Shown piece after piece: positions 11,101 to 20,592 of a stretch of DNA of 64,000 bases. Every line of letters begins with the position of its first letter. Positions within the stretch are counted from its first letter, which is position 1. The notes under the pieces were generated by a model. The model ran no database searches. It was not told where the DNA came from and saw nothing but the letters and a program-made list of their open reading frames with translations. The stretch covers positions 45,587,039 through 45,651,038 of the forward strand of contig OY997590.1 of assembly GCA_963921825.1 (NCBI GenBank), read 5' to 3'. Source of the stretch: Erodium maritimum. Its lineage: Eukaryota > Streptophyta > Magnoliopsida > Geraniales > Geraniaceae. Both the position numbers and the translations under genes were made by a program.

Positions 11101-14100
11101 GGAGCTATGAGGATCAAGGAGGTCGTGGTGCCTGTCCAAGAGGTTACAGGACGGGGAAACATGTATCGATTCGCGTTAGCAGCGAAGGTCCTATCTACCA
11201 AGAAGGTATATTGGAAGTCGGTGGTGGCACGAATAGAGGATCTCTGGGGAATGAAAGTTGAGGCCTAACCCCTGGAGGGAGGTCTTGTGGCTTTTTTCTT
11301 CAGATCTGCGAAGGAAAGGGAACGGGTTCTGGTGGGCGAACCCTGGTCTTTTTGGGACTCTTTAGTATTGTTCACGGATCTACGGGCTCACATGCATGTA
11401 TCGGAGCTGCAATTCCATCACTTTTCGGTGTGGGCGCGGGTATCGAACTTGCCGGTGGGGGCGTGGACGAGGGACGTGGGCTTCAGAATTGGCAACACGC
11501 TGGGAGTTTGCCACGGGGTAGATGTAGACAAGAAGGGTCTCTGGTGGGGAGACTTTATGAAGGTCAGAATTAGGGCCGACATTCGGGTTCCATTACAAAG
11601 TCAACTTTGGTTCCGACTGTCGGTGTCTCAGGTACGAACTCGCCTATATATTTCGTACGAACACTTACCTGAACATTGTTTTGGATGCTGCTGTGCGGGA
11701 CACCTGTTCCCGGTCTGTCCGGTCGTGGGGGGACTTCGGAGAGTCTCGTTAAAGGCACCAGGGGACCCGAGGTCGGCGCTCGAAAAGGCCAAACATGGGA
11801 AAGCTATCCCGGGGACAAATTGGACTTATCTGAGTGGGTCGGGGAAAGGAGATCAGTTTAAAGGGACTCCTAGGACTCCCCCGAGGCGAGAGGATATGGG
11901 GCGGTGGGGTCAGCAAGATGCAGATGGGGATGATGAGCCGGTAGGCTGGTTACCGCGTGACTCGACGCCGACACTGTCAGGAAACAAGAGGGCTGAGCGA
12001 GAGGTGGAATCAGTAGAGGATGAAGAATCAGCGGCATCAAACGGGACGTCTTCGGCAGCGGCGGGGGGCTTCAAGCACCCTCGCCTCCAGGAATGAGTGC
12101 TGGGATGGCCAGGGAGAGGTTGGTCGACTGCACCTCCTCCCTGGTGTATAGGTGGCAAGGGTACCACCAACAATCGCTATTTAACTTTCCTACCACTTCG
12201 GAGTCAGCAAACCCGCGTTCAGGAGCCCTACCATTATCTGTCAAGGGAGGACGACGCACGATGACTTACCGGGGGAGTAATAGGTCCACCAATGATTGTT
12301 TATCCTCTGATCTGCTCGATCAGTGTCTTATGGTTGTAGTATACTATATCGGTGTCCTTGGACGCTACCGCAGTCCCACCCCTCCGACTGCCCCTATGTC
12401 TACGAGCAAAATTTATTTTCCTGCTTATGTCGTTCATGTTATGTTAGTTTGGTTTCTATGTACGGTGCCTCGGGTTTCTGCAGGCACCAATATGCTTTTA
12501 CATTAATAATATTGTCGTTTCTCTCAAAAAAAAATATACAATATTTTAACTTATAATTCAAATACAAATATTTAATTATAGTTCAAACCTAGTTACCGAA
12601 ACGGACAAAGAAAATTTTGAAATAAGAAGTAACATTTCTTATTGAAAAATAAGTTCTAAGTTGAATAAAAATAAAATAAAATAAAAAAGAAGTCATTCAT
12701 AGTCACCTCTTTTTCGCTCCCAAAATAGGGTTTGTGGGTTTCGGAAATGGCGGCGGTTCACGATTCTAGTGGTGCAGCAACGAACGACAAGGGGAGTATC
12801 TCTTTGAGAAGATATTCGTTACCCCCCTGCTTCCAAAGGAGGGGCTTACAGTGGCGGTACCCTGACGCCGCATAAGTTTTTTAAAATGCAATTGTTTTTA
12901 AAAAATCAGTTTCATCAAAAAAATTTAAAAATAAAAACTGAATTTTTTTAAATTAAAATGATTTTTATAAATAAAAACTTATTTTTTAAATAAAAGTTTA
13001 ATATTTTAATATAATTGATTTTTTTTTAAAAATGCATTTTAAAAATAAAACTGATTTTATAAATAAAAGTTTAAATTTTAAATAAAACTGATTTTTTTAA
13101 ATGCATTTTAAAAATAAAATTGATTTTTTAAAATGAAAATTTGATTTTTAAATAATAAAACTAATTTAAAGAATCCAATAGAATGCCTTTGAAAATTTGA
13201 ATGATAGTTAGGGGTATCATAGATTTTTTTACCTATTTTGGATGTGTTAACTGAAATCAGACGAATGGGTAGTAAAGTGTTGATAAATGTTTCGTTTGGG
13301 TATTAAACTACAAAAAAAATTTTGACAGGGGTATTATATTGAAATTTTCCCTATATATAGGGGACACAATTTTTTATGAAAAGAATAAAAACTACTTCAT
13401 TATTAATACTCATAAATACTTTATTGTATATGTATACTATCATTTAATCATTCCGTTTTATCGTATATGACTTCTCAAATACTTGGTGGACTGTGTTATA
13501 AGAGTTTGAAGTTAAAATTGAGCGTTTCGAAGTGAAAAGAGGTCAAACGCTTAACAAATATCGAATATCCATAACTTTTTCATACAAACTCCGATTTAGA
13601 CTCGTAAGATATCAAATCAAAGGTAATTTGAAGCTCTACGGTTTTACAACTAACCTGCGAAAGGGTGGAACACCATAAACCCATTTGAATCCGTTGTTGG
13701 TATGCATGTGGTAGCAATTACTATACTGTCCCTCACACCCTGTAAATCGACAGTATCAACAAGCGTTTGCTGCTGTCTATTGGATTGATTCCTCAATGCT
13801 TATAGATTAATTTATTATTATTACTTATTTTTTAAATAAAAGTTTAATATTTTAATATAATTGATTTTTTTTAAATGCATTTTAAAAATAAAACTGATTT
13901 TCTAAATAAAAGTTTAAATTTTAAATAAAACTGATTTTTTTAAATGCATTTTAAAAATAAAATTGATTTTTTAAAATGAAAATTTGATTTTTAAATAATA
14001 AAACTAATTTAAAGAATCCAATAGAATGCCTTTGAAAATTTGAATGATAGTTAGGGGTATCATGGATTTTTTTACCTATTTTGGATGTGTTAACTGAAAT

Positions 14101-16265
14101 CAGACGAATGGGTAGTAAAGTGTTGATAAATGTTTCGTTTGGGTATTAAACTACAAAAAAAATTTGACAGGGGTATTATATTGAAATTTTCCCTATATAT
14201 AGGGGACACAATTTTTTATGAAAAGAATAAAAACTACTTCATTATTAATACTCATAAATACTTTATTGTATATGTATACTATCATTTAATCATTCCGTTT
14301 TATCGTATATGACTTCTCAAATACTTGGTGGACTGTGTTATAAGAGTTTGAAGTTAAAATTGAGCGTTTCGAAGTGAAAAGAGGTCAAACGCTTAACAAA
14401 TATCGAATATCCATAACTTTTTCATACAAACTCCGATTTAGACTCGTAAGATATCAAATCAAAGGTAATTTGAAGCTCTACGGTTTTACAACTAACCTGC
14501 GAAAGGGTGGAACACCATAAACCCATTTGAATCCGTTGTTGGTATGCATGTGGTAGCAATTACTATACTGTCCCTCACACCCTGTAAATCGACAGTATCA
14601 ACAAGCGTTTGCTGCTGTCTATTGGATTGATTCCTCAATGCTTATAGATTAATTTATTATTATTACTTATTTTTTAAATAAAAGTTTAATATTTTAATAT
14701 AATTGATTTTTTTTAAATGCATTTTAAAAATAAAACTGATTTTCTAAATAAAAGTTTAAATTTTAAATAAAACTGATTTTTTTAAATGCATTTTAAAAAT
14801 AAAATTGATTTTTTAAAATGAAATTTTGATTTTTAAATAATAAAACTAATTTAAAGAATCCAATAGAATGCCTTTGAAAATTTGAATGATAGTTAGGGGT
14901 ATCATGGATTTTTTTACCTATTTTGGATGTGTTAACTGAAATCAGACGAATGGGTAGTAAAGTGTTGATAAATGTTTCGTTTGGGTATTAAACTACAAAA
15001 AAAAATTTGACAGGGGTATTATATTGAAATTTTCCCTATATATAGGGGACACAATTTTTTATGAAAAGAATAAAAACTACTTCATTATTAATACTCATAA
15101 ATACTTTATTGTATATGTATACTATCATTTAATCATTCCGTTTTATCGTATATGACTTCTCAAATACTTGGTGGACTGTGTTATAAGAGTTTGAAGTTAA
15201 AATTGAGCGTTTTGAAGTGAAAAGAGGTCAAACGCTCAACAAATATCGAATATCCATAACTTTTTCATACAAACTCCGATTTAGACTCGTAAGATATCAA
15301 ATCAAAGGTAATTTGAAGCTCTACGGTTTTACAACTAACCTGCGAAAGGGTGGAACACCATAAACCCATTTGAATCCGTTGTTGGTATGCATGTGGTAGC
15401 AATTACTATACTGTCCCTCACACCCTGTAAATCGACAGTATCAACAAGCGTTTGCTGCTGTCTATTGGATTGATTCCTCAATGCTTATAGATTAATTTAT
15501 TATTATTACTATATATATTCAATACAAAACGAGTTTTCTCGATTTCTCCCTGATTAATTAGAAGATCTTTATTGGTCGCCTTGCCAAATTTGGTTAACCC
15601 GAGTTTTCAAACCTTGAGTTTGGGTGATAGAAACGACATGACTGCTATCTACTGGAAATTAGGGGTAAGACCCTAGAGCACAACTAGAGAAGACATGGAC
15701 TTCTTGATGTGTTTTTAATGGTTTTATAATAGAACCATTATATGTAACCTGTTGGTAATGTAGTATGCAGTTCCACTTGCTTGTGGTCTCTTGCATACGT
15801 CTATTGCGTGAATATTAATATAGGACATGGCTATCATGAAACAATTGCCAAATGACTAGAAGTGGACTTACTAGTGCACATTCAGAATTAAATGTTTCAG
15901 TGTTATATATGAAAGCATGTGACTTTTGAATTCTTCCTATTGGTTACCCTTTATCTTATTTTACCTTTAATTATAAGTAAAGGGAACGTTAGAAGATATA
16001 ATACATCCATTTTTGCAGATCATATTCCCAAAGTCCTGTCTATGAGGCTGGGACAAGACCTACCGAGGAATCTCCAACAATGTGTACCGTAAAACTTGAC
16101 CCAGATGAGGCTGACAGCAAAGAAGTAACCCTTCCTGGTGTTAATCTCATATTTGATGGTGTGGAGTTGCACCCATTTGATATAGGTGCTTGTCTACAGG
16201 CTCGCCAACCAGTCAATTTGATAGCTGAGGCTGCGGCAACTTCTGCATCTGTAACAATCAAATAG
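2023..16265 (+). CDS. FAM91A1: FAM91A1-like protein, C-terminal 857 codons (six exons, 5' partial)
   Basis: Exons 2023-2145, 2234-2387, 3399-3459, 3543-3919, 5840-7451 and 16019-16265 join in one frame: 2574 nt, 857 codons plus stop, with GT-AG introns. The product matches plant FAM91: an N-terminal-domain part with IEPWWGVCLVNFT and LFDPEVVKGLYRRGL, then LLYAVFVVSGENATVAELA, then a C-terminal domain with KGQCLRLLPVPLAGCEKALV and PAAKLIYHKEQPKAASRLLM. Plant FAM91 proteins are about 1000 residues, so roughly 150 N-terminal residues lie upstream of the window. In animals FAM91A1 works with the TBC1D23/WDR11 complex in capturing endosome-derived vesicles at the Golgi; the same role in plants is inference. 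No frameshift or stop interrupts the exons, so the gene looks functional despite very large, transposon-filled introns. Confidence 0.9.
2234..2387 (+). CDS. FAM91A1: FAM91 exon b
   Basis: The acceptor CATAG ends at 2233 and the donor GTAAGT starts at 2388. It encodes KLSEEETATIDKVCKEE through VYADDRFK and leaves one base, which is completed to Val by the next exon. The following 1011-bp intron (2388-3398) shows no gene or clear repeat. Confidence 0.88.
3399..3459 (+). CDS. FAM91A1: FAM91 exon c (61 nt)
   Basis: A short exon between the acceptor TTCAG (ending 3398) and the donor GTATGA (from 3460). It encodes (V)SRLEGFVSNREQSYEDPIE, well conserved in plant FAM91. The next intron is only 83 bp. 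It is too short to show up as an open reading frame on its own. Confidence 0.85.
3543..3919 (+). CDS. FAM91A1: FAM91 exon d
   Basis: The acceptor ATACAG ends at 3542. The exon encodes LLYAVFVVSGENATVAELA, then LGWAVKVFDPAAVLQ, and ends TSYLMMGSVSP. The preferred donor is GTTCGC at 3920, which joins to GLKSHAVTLYE in the next exon as in other FAM91 proteins. A second GT at 3956 (GTTGAA) has the same phase and would add 12 residues; see findings. Confidence 0.82.
4711..4718 (+). promoter_or_regulatory. TATA box of the Harbinger transposase remnant
   Basis: TATAAATA lies 88 bp upstream of the ATG at 4799, followed by a pyrimidine-rich leader. The spacing fits a plant pol II promoter driving the truncated transposase frame. 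Inference from motif and position only. Confidence 0.45.
4799..5245 (+). pseudogene. PIF/Harbinger transposase, N-terminal part only
   Basis: A 148-residue frame starting MDHHPAVTKL. Residues about 65-125 match the conserved N-terminal region of plant Harbinger nucleases: DYFVPTPVYNDQFQRRFRMS, then LFLRIMNTL, then YFRQWPDATGKPG. The DDE catalytic core that should follow is absent. After a junction near 5200, another frame reads HRLHSDLFDHI-stop-AKCED, like the extreme C-terminus of these transposases (typically DLxxHLW); the stop is TAG where Trp TGG is expected. So an internal deletion joined N-terminal to C-terminal coding sequence out of frame. I chose the ATG at 4799 because it follows the TATA box and leader; upstream codons in the frame lack family similarity. 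Confidence 0.75.
5840..7451 (+). CDS. FAM91A1: FAM91 exon e (large, 1612 nt)
   Basis: The acceptor TTTGCAG ends at 5839 and the donor GTATGA starts at 7452. It encodes GLKSHAVTLYEAGKLGHASI, a low-complexity Ser/Asn-rich acidic linker (about 6040-6300), and the first part of the FAM91 C-terminal domain: RCESLASLSPATLERLFVRD, ALVWSWDGSTIGGLGGKFEG, WVPLGVEFGMPLFSPNLC, ending LSFDGTILR. It is uninterrupted. Any reading past 7451 is intron. Confidence 0.9.
7491..7857. mobile_element. MULE-type MITE with 9-bp TSD
   Basis: A 367-bp element with terminal inverted repeats of about 110 bp. The left end reads GGGTTAACTGCCAAAACCTA and the right end is its near-perfect inverse (TAGGTTTTGGCAGTTAACCC, with a short A/T run variation further in). 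It is flanked on both sides by the identical 9-mer TAAAATATA (7482-7490 and 7858-7866), the Mutator-type target duplication. It has no coding capacity and was inserted just inside the last FAM91 intron, 40 bp after the donor. Confidence 0.85.
7880..8165 (+). mobile_element. TRIM-like LTR element remnant
   Basis: The order is that of a miniature LTR element. An LTR end reads GAGAGTTGACA to 8010. A primer-binding-site-like string TGGTATTAGAG follows at 8011 (initiator-tRNA-Met type is TGGTATCAGAG). After a ~95-bp internal region a purine tract GAGGGTAG ends at 8105, then comes a second LTR start, TGTTGGAAGTACTAAAGTC. The 5' LTR start and 3' LTR end are not clear, so the limits are approximate. 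There is no coding potential. Confidence 0.5.
8322..9062. mobile_element. MULE-type non-autonomous element with 9-bp TSD
   Basis: 741 bp with ~55-bp terminal inverted repeats: GGATAATTGTCC and TCCACACACTTCTGTCAG on the left, mirrored on the right by CTGACAGAAGTGTGTGGAC and GGACAATTATCC. The 9-mer TTTTTTCAT flanks both ends (8313-8321 and 9063-9071). The interior is very AT-rich and non-coding. Related to the partial element at 1-444. Confidence 0.8.
9347..9835 (-). pseudogene. Ty1/copia reverse transcriptase fragment
   Basis: The minus strand reads in several frames: near 9770-9835 a degraded GLKQ-type motif (VKTELSCLV), near 9605-9680 LLCVDDIVIAGRDTI (the YVDD box with Tyr changed to Cys), and at 9347-9568 LKYFLGVEVMRSNKGIFLSQ followed by RKYVLNLLTE. 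This order is the end of copia reverse transcriptase. Frameshifts separate the blocks, and no LTRs are visible at either side. An old fragment lying antisense within the last FAM91 intron. Confidence 0.8.
10230..12534 (+). mobile_element. GC-rich L1-type LINE derivative lacking ORF2 (unit A)
   Basis: Base composition jumps to GC-rich at about 10230 and back after 12500. The unit carries an ORF1 with a DUF4283-type domain and zinc knuckle, then about 430 bp of non-coding sequence ending in a poly-A of nine at 12526-12534, preceded by AATAATATTG. Endonuclease, reverse transcriptase and RNase H sequences are absent. Just after ORF1 (about 12100) the string TGGGATGGCCAGGG could be a relic of the ORF2 start (WNxxG motif of the endonuclease). 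I could not find a convincing target duplication. It lies in the last FAM91 intron. Confidence 0.7.
10735..12096 (+). pseudogene. LINE ORF1 with DUF4283-type domain and zinc knuckle
   Basis: One frame runs from 10735 to 12096 with a single internal stop (TAG/TAA class) at 11266-11268 inside the DUF4283-type domain: YRFALAAKVLSTKKV before it, ERVLVGEPWSFWDSLVLF and VWARVSNLPVGAW after it. A CX2CX4HX4C knuckle follows at 11677-11718 (CFGCCCAGHLFPVC). The C-terminal tail is Glu/Ser rich. This is the ORF1 layout of plant L1 elements, an RNA-binding protein that coats the element RNA. The upstream part (10238-10700) is low-complexity, GC-rich and open in several frames on both strands, so the true start is unclear. 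Confidence 0.75.
12747..12875 (+). other. Possible small ORF (42 codons), gene-fragment-like
   Basis: It begins MAAVHDSSGA after a leader with TAGGGTTT, ends LQWRYPDAA, and is GC-rich in an AT-rich setting. It looks like the first exon of a plant gene or a captured piece of one. No family recognised. It sits between the LINE derivative and the tandem array, within the FAM91 intron. Confidence 0.3.
12980..15510. repeat. Three-copy tandem array of an ~843-bp unit
   Basis: Units run 12980-13825, 13826-14667 and 14668-15510 (846, 842 and 843 bp). They are nearly identical, differing mainly in short A/T runs and a few substitutions. Each unit has an AT-rich part (runs like AAATAAAACTGATTTTTT), a stretch ending GAAATTTTCCC similar to MULE-type termini elsewhere in the window, the perfect palindrome CCCTATATATAGGG, and a more complex ~300-bp part that includes CATAACTTTTTCATACAAAC. 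A 60-codon frame is open only in the middle copy because A-run length changes the frame, so I do not call it a gene. All three copies lie in the last FAM91 intron. Confidence 0.9.
15511..16018 (+). other. End of the last FAM91 intron
   Basis: About 500 bp of AT-rich intron with no recognisable element. It ends CCATTTTTGCAG at 16018, a good acceptor for the last exon. Confidence 0.6.
16019..16265 (+). CDS. FAM91A1: FAM91 last exon
   Basis: It begins by completing Arg with the previous exon's AG, then SYSQSPVYEAGTRPTEESPT and TLPGVNLIFDGVELHPFDIG, ending ASVTIK and TAG at 16263-16265. The sequence is a conserved plant FAM91 C-terminus with no damage, which argues that the 8567-bp intron before it is still spliced. 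Confidence 0.9.
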
Positions 16266-16880
16266 GAAGTTGTGCAACAATCTTGCTTTTGGCATTGTAG
16301 ACACGAGTTTCTTCCATTGCTTACAATCTTCATGTCCCCCCATCCCACCTCTTACTTTGATTACTCTGTTCATCGGCTTTGTATTTCAAGGTTGGTTCCT
16401 CTCGATAAATGCTTTTGGTTTGGTTGTCTGTTTGATATGAGTATAATTTGGTGGTTGCATGCAATAGACATATGAAGATAATTGGGATGATACCCCAAAA
16501 ATATTTTGCGTGTAGTTTGCAGTCCTGTAACAAGCTTTAGCAAGGTGTTGTTATCTGTAGTGGAATGGACCAAGTCATCTGTTCATGCTTGAATGTGTAT
16601 GTTTGATTCCGTTAGGGTATTGTCCCCAAGACAATGTATACAAAAGGTAAAGGTCATTACATTTTATGAAATTATTAGTAACATTGAAATTATGTACTAA
16701 ATTATATGTAATGAAAGATCTATCTGATCTAAATTTCTTAGTTATGGTATATATGTATATATATTTTGAGGATGCATCCTGAGAGGAATGGAAGTCTCAT
16801 CAAGATAAGAAGTTATATTTGGAGCTTCACAAGTACTTGTAGACTTACTATCTGCTGAGTACGGTCTAATGGATCAGATG
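16266..16880 (+). other. FAM91 3' untranslated region and downstream
   Basis: AT-rich sequence after the stop codon, with no repeat or ORF I can support. It is the expected place for the 3' UTR and poly(A) site; I do not see a clear AATAAA. Confidence 0.4.
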
Positions 16881-16890
16881 TTAAGGTAAT

Positions 16891-17071
16891 TTTTTTTTAT
16901 CAGCAAGTTTTTTGATTAAAACCACCTCCTTAAAGACTAAAGAGGGGGCAAGGACAGAGTCCTCATTACAACCAGGAGCACTGCAAACTAGTGCGGCCTC
17001 AAAACAGACCCGACAAAGGGTGTAAACCAAAACAATCGGTCTCAGTACCAGATTTAACAGACTTTGAAGCA
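16891..17071 (-). mobile_element. Short retroposon (SINE or truncated LINE) with 10-bp TSD
   Basis: A 181-bp insertion between identical TTAAGGTAAT copies (16881-16890 and 17072-17081). A run of T at its left edge is the poly-A of a minus-strand insertion, preceded on that strand by CTTGCTGATAAAAAAAA. The same 3' terminal string (GCTGATAAAAAAAA) ends the LINE at 37613, so it may be a severely 5'-truncated LINE of that type. Confidence 0.7.
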
Positions 17072-17128
17072 TTAAGGTAATGTTTAGATTCATATTCCTC
17101 TACTCTCTTTTTTTGTTCAAAATGTGTC

Positions 17129-17185
17129 AGGAATCAAACCGATTCCTAAAAAATTAAAGGGCCCCAAAATGATTGGCCACTAGTT
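17129..17185. repeat. Dispersed repeat, copy 1 (second copy at 42679)
   Basis: GAATCAAACCGATTCCTAAA and the following ~35 bases (TTAAAGG…CCAAAATGATTGGC…CTAG) recur at 42679-42735 with few changes. It includes the small inverted repeat AGGAATC/GATTCCT. The flanking 17186-17789 is AT-rich and has no gene I recognise. Confidence 0.6.
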
Positions 17186-17914
17186 TTGACTGAAATGGAA
17201 ATTGTAATTACAACGAGACAGCTTCTATTAAGCCCTTTTGTTATCTCTACAACTACTCAATATAGTAAAACACTAAATCTACAGCTAGCTAAGCAATGGC
17301 TACCATTACCTTTGTTCATCTATACCTCTCCGCTGCAACAACTTGTCCTTATATATGAAACCTAACCTTTGGTAAGAAGCATAGTCTTGATGCTGAACAG
17401 TGTCATATCCCTCAACCAAACCCCACATATTGATACTTACCCCAAATGACAACGTTTCACAGCTCCATTTCTCCTCCTCAAAATGGAACGTAAAGCTTGG
17501 TAGATGAGCTCAATCTCCAAAATTTACACCCCGCCCCAACTCATCGACACTTTAAGGATTGCTCTATATTACTTTAGAAAATTTCACCCTCCAACCTAAT
17601 TTTGTTTTCATAATCAGTTACCATCAGAATTAGGTACCAAACATCATCCCTCACATTGTAATTTATTTTAGTAATCTAATGTCTTTCGTTCACTATTATA
17701 CTATTTCGACCATAACGAGAGAACCAATCACTCCAAGCCATGATTGTCTCTTCATCATAACCAACAACCTAGAGAATATATCGAACTCAAAAGACCCTTT
17801 CCTCCTCAAATTAAAACAACCCAAAAATCTTTTTTTCTCTAGGCTGCTACAGTAGCCATGAAGAACAACACTCCTACTGAAGAACATCTCGTAGTTCTTT
17901 GAAGATACAAATGA

Positions 17915-20583
17915 GTGATCTTAGGTTTTTTGGGTTCTGCTTCATCAATCTTCCTTTCAATCATGTTTTCCTCAACACGTGAGCTTCGGAAGGGGCTTTC
18001 TTGGCTCCGGTTGTGGTTTCGTTTCACTGGCATCTACTTCACAAGATCAACTATGCTTTCTTCAACTGGTTTATGCGGAGTTCATTCCTTCATTAAGCTT
18101 GTTTCGACATTCATGTTATCAATGGAAGAGCTCACTGGAGATCCGAAGGCTTTCATCGCACACAAGGCAGCCTCCTCTTCAACCTTAGGTCCTCCTCCAG
18201 GCTTCGAACGTCCTGCTAAGAAGCTAATCAAGAAAAAAGCTAGAAGATACAAATCTCCCTCATCCTCCGACCATACTCAAGAATACTCTCCTGGCGGCTG
18301 CACAAAGCTCTTACATGGACAAAAAATGTTCTACGACAAGTATTTTCAACCAATACCTTCAGGCTCTGATTCAACTCCAATCATACATCAAAGTCTTGTT
18401 GTTGAACTCTCTGAGAATCAAAACTGGCATCATAAGCAAGGTGTTGACAACCTCAAAACCTTTAGAAGATTTGAAGAATTGGGACATAGAGCTAAGAAAA
18501 GAATAGATGATTGGGGTCATTACCACTCCAAAAAGGGTCAAAGCTTAAGAGGACATACTATTAGGCAAGAGGCTTCAGAAGAACAACAACAACAGCTTTT
18601 TGTTGCGTTTGTGCATAATATTCCCAAACATGCCTCAGGTTCGTGGTTAAGAAATACTTTCTCTACTATCAATGGTCTCTCCAAAACCTTTGTGGACACT
18701 AATCCTAATGCAAAAGGAAGGTATTTTGGGTTCTGCTATTTCCTTCGATCTGAAAATATGCAAGAAGCAATTCATCTTTTCAATGGGGCTATTGTTGTGG
18801 GACACAAGCTCTTTGTGACAAAAGCTTGGCTCATAGGTCAAGAGCAATCCCTCTCAAGAACATCTTTTGATACCAAGTCCCCAAGGGTTGATGTTCCTCC
18901 TGATTTTGCTCGTAGCATTAGAGGTTCAATAGTGACAAAGCAACTGGAATTCACTAAGAGAAGCCATTTAGCTTTAACTCATAGCTCTCATACAACTTCA
19001 TCCATCATGAGAGATCTTGCTCTCCAAGGAGTCTCAGAAGTTCAGATCAAAGCTCTAGGTAACAAACTAGTTATGGTTAGTTGTCCAGATGAATTTTATG
19101 ACAGAGAGTTCAAAAAGGAAGAATGAACTTGGATTTACAATTGGCTCACTTTCATCCCCGATAATCTATCTCTTTGTGGAAAAGGAGGTCACTTCTCTTG
19201 GGTGGCCATCAAAGGAATTCCATATCAGGGCTGGTGTAAAGAGACTTTTGAAGTTTGTATCCAACAATTTGGTTCGTTAATTCATACCTATCCTCATTCA
19301 AAAGCTGGAGTTTTGTGGATACAGCCTTTGTCTTGATTCACTCTTACAGTCTAAAGAAAATTGACAAGGAAGTTCATGTTCTTCTAGGAAACCAGTTGTG
19401 TAGAGCTTGGGTTACTTCTCTAAATGTGGCTGAAGTTCCTCATATTTTAGGGGAGGATTTTTATTCAGGACCAAGTTCTAGTAAGGAGTCTGGGTGTTCT
19501 TCTGATGCAGAACCTTCATTATCTCCCCCCATCATCTCTGGAAATTTTTCAGATTCTCAGACCCAAATACTTAGTCCCCAAGCCTTCATCCAAGCCCCAT
19601 TATCAGTCCTACCCCAGATAATTCATCCCCATCCATGGTGCCTCCAAAAGAATTTCCTTTGCCAGAGAAATGGTTCCTCTATCTGGTTCTATTCAAAGTT
19701 TAAACGGGAAAATAATATTGGACACCTATCATGAAGAAGACATGTCAGGTCAGGCTCATGGTTCAACTCAAAATGATACACTGGTACAAAATACTTCTGG
19801 TGGGGATCAGACTCAGGTTGTTACAATAAAAAAAAGAATGTTTGTCCTCCCTGCCTTGTCCCTTGCGCTTAAATGTTACCAACCAAGAGGCAGAGTTAGT
19901 TACTCCTCATCCTTCTCCCACACTTGTTCAGTTACCTTTACAAACTGAAAGTAAAAGCCCCTCAACATTTATTATTAACCTGCTCCCAAGAAGGAACAAA
20001 AGCTACAAATGGAGGGTTACGCACATGGTCAACTGATGTAGCATTAAATGCTTTGAACTATTCCAAAACTCAAGCCATTTCCAGCTCGCATTCTCAAGGG
20101 TTGGAAGGTCTCCAAAGTGGATTACTCTCCTTCTCTCCTGCAGCCCAGTCACCTCAAGGGTATTGTCCATCTTTGCACAATCAGATCATGGAGACAGTAT
20201 GCAATATGGGGCTTGGAAATAAAACCCACCAATTCTCAACCTCTCATAATTTCAAACTGAAAAAGAAGAAAAAGCTCAAACCAGCCCATCCTCATGGATA
20301 TGAAACTAGGTCAAAATCAAAGGATGGTCCAAGAGCTCCTAGTTCGAATAGCATCTCACTGTCAAAGGAAGTAAGTGAGGCAAAGAAAGCTTTATTTTTT
20401 GGCAAAGCTATTGGTTTGAAACCTAAGTGCAGTGAGGACTTAATATTACATCATCTAAGCTCTCTGGATGAGGAAGCTAACAAGAGAGTGAATCTGGAAG
20501 CTGACAGTGGGGATGAGTATGTTGATTTAAAAGAAGATGATTTACAGGTAGATAATTTATCTACCTTTCCCCCTCTCACTTGA
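17915..20583 (+). pseudogene. LINE 1 ORF1 with RRM domain
   Basis: A frame open to 19126 carries an RNA recognition motif at about 18595-18840: RNP2-like LFVAFVHNIP and RNP1-like RYFGFCYF, ending HKLFVTKAW. The likely start is the Met at 18113 or 18121; the residues before are hydrophobic and look like leader. After a stop/shift near 19126, pieces continue in other frames: KGIPYQGWCKETF (about 19210-19250), then a low-complexity linker, then a C-terminal block at 20280-20583 with HGYETRSKSK and ALFFGKAIGLK. LINE ORF1 proteins bind element RNA; this RRM-containing type occurs in plant L1 elements. Several frameshifts make it non-functional. Confidence 0.75.
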
Positions 20584-20592
20584 TCTGTTCTA

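Noticed and set aside
10044..11201. Long minus-strand open frames (188, 248 and 184 codons) opposite unit A
   Set aside because: Pro/Ser/Arg-rich translations of GC-rich DNA with no motif, overlapping the + strand ORF1 that has a clear DUF4283-type domain and zinc knuckle.
14130..14312. 60-codon frame in the middle tandem unit
   Set aside because: Open only in one of three nearly identical copies because of A-run length; AT-rich composition with no motif.
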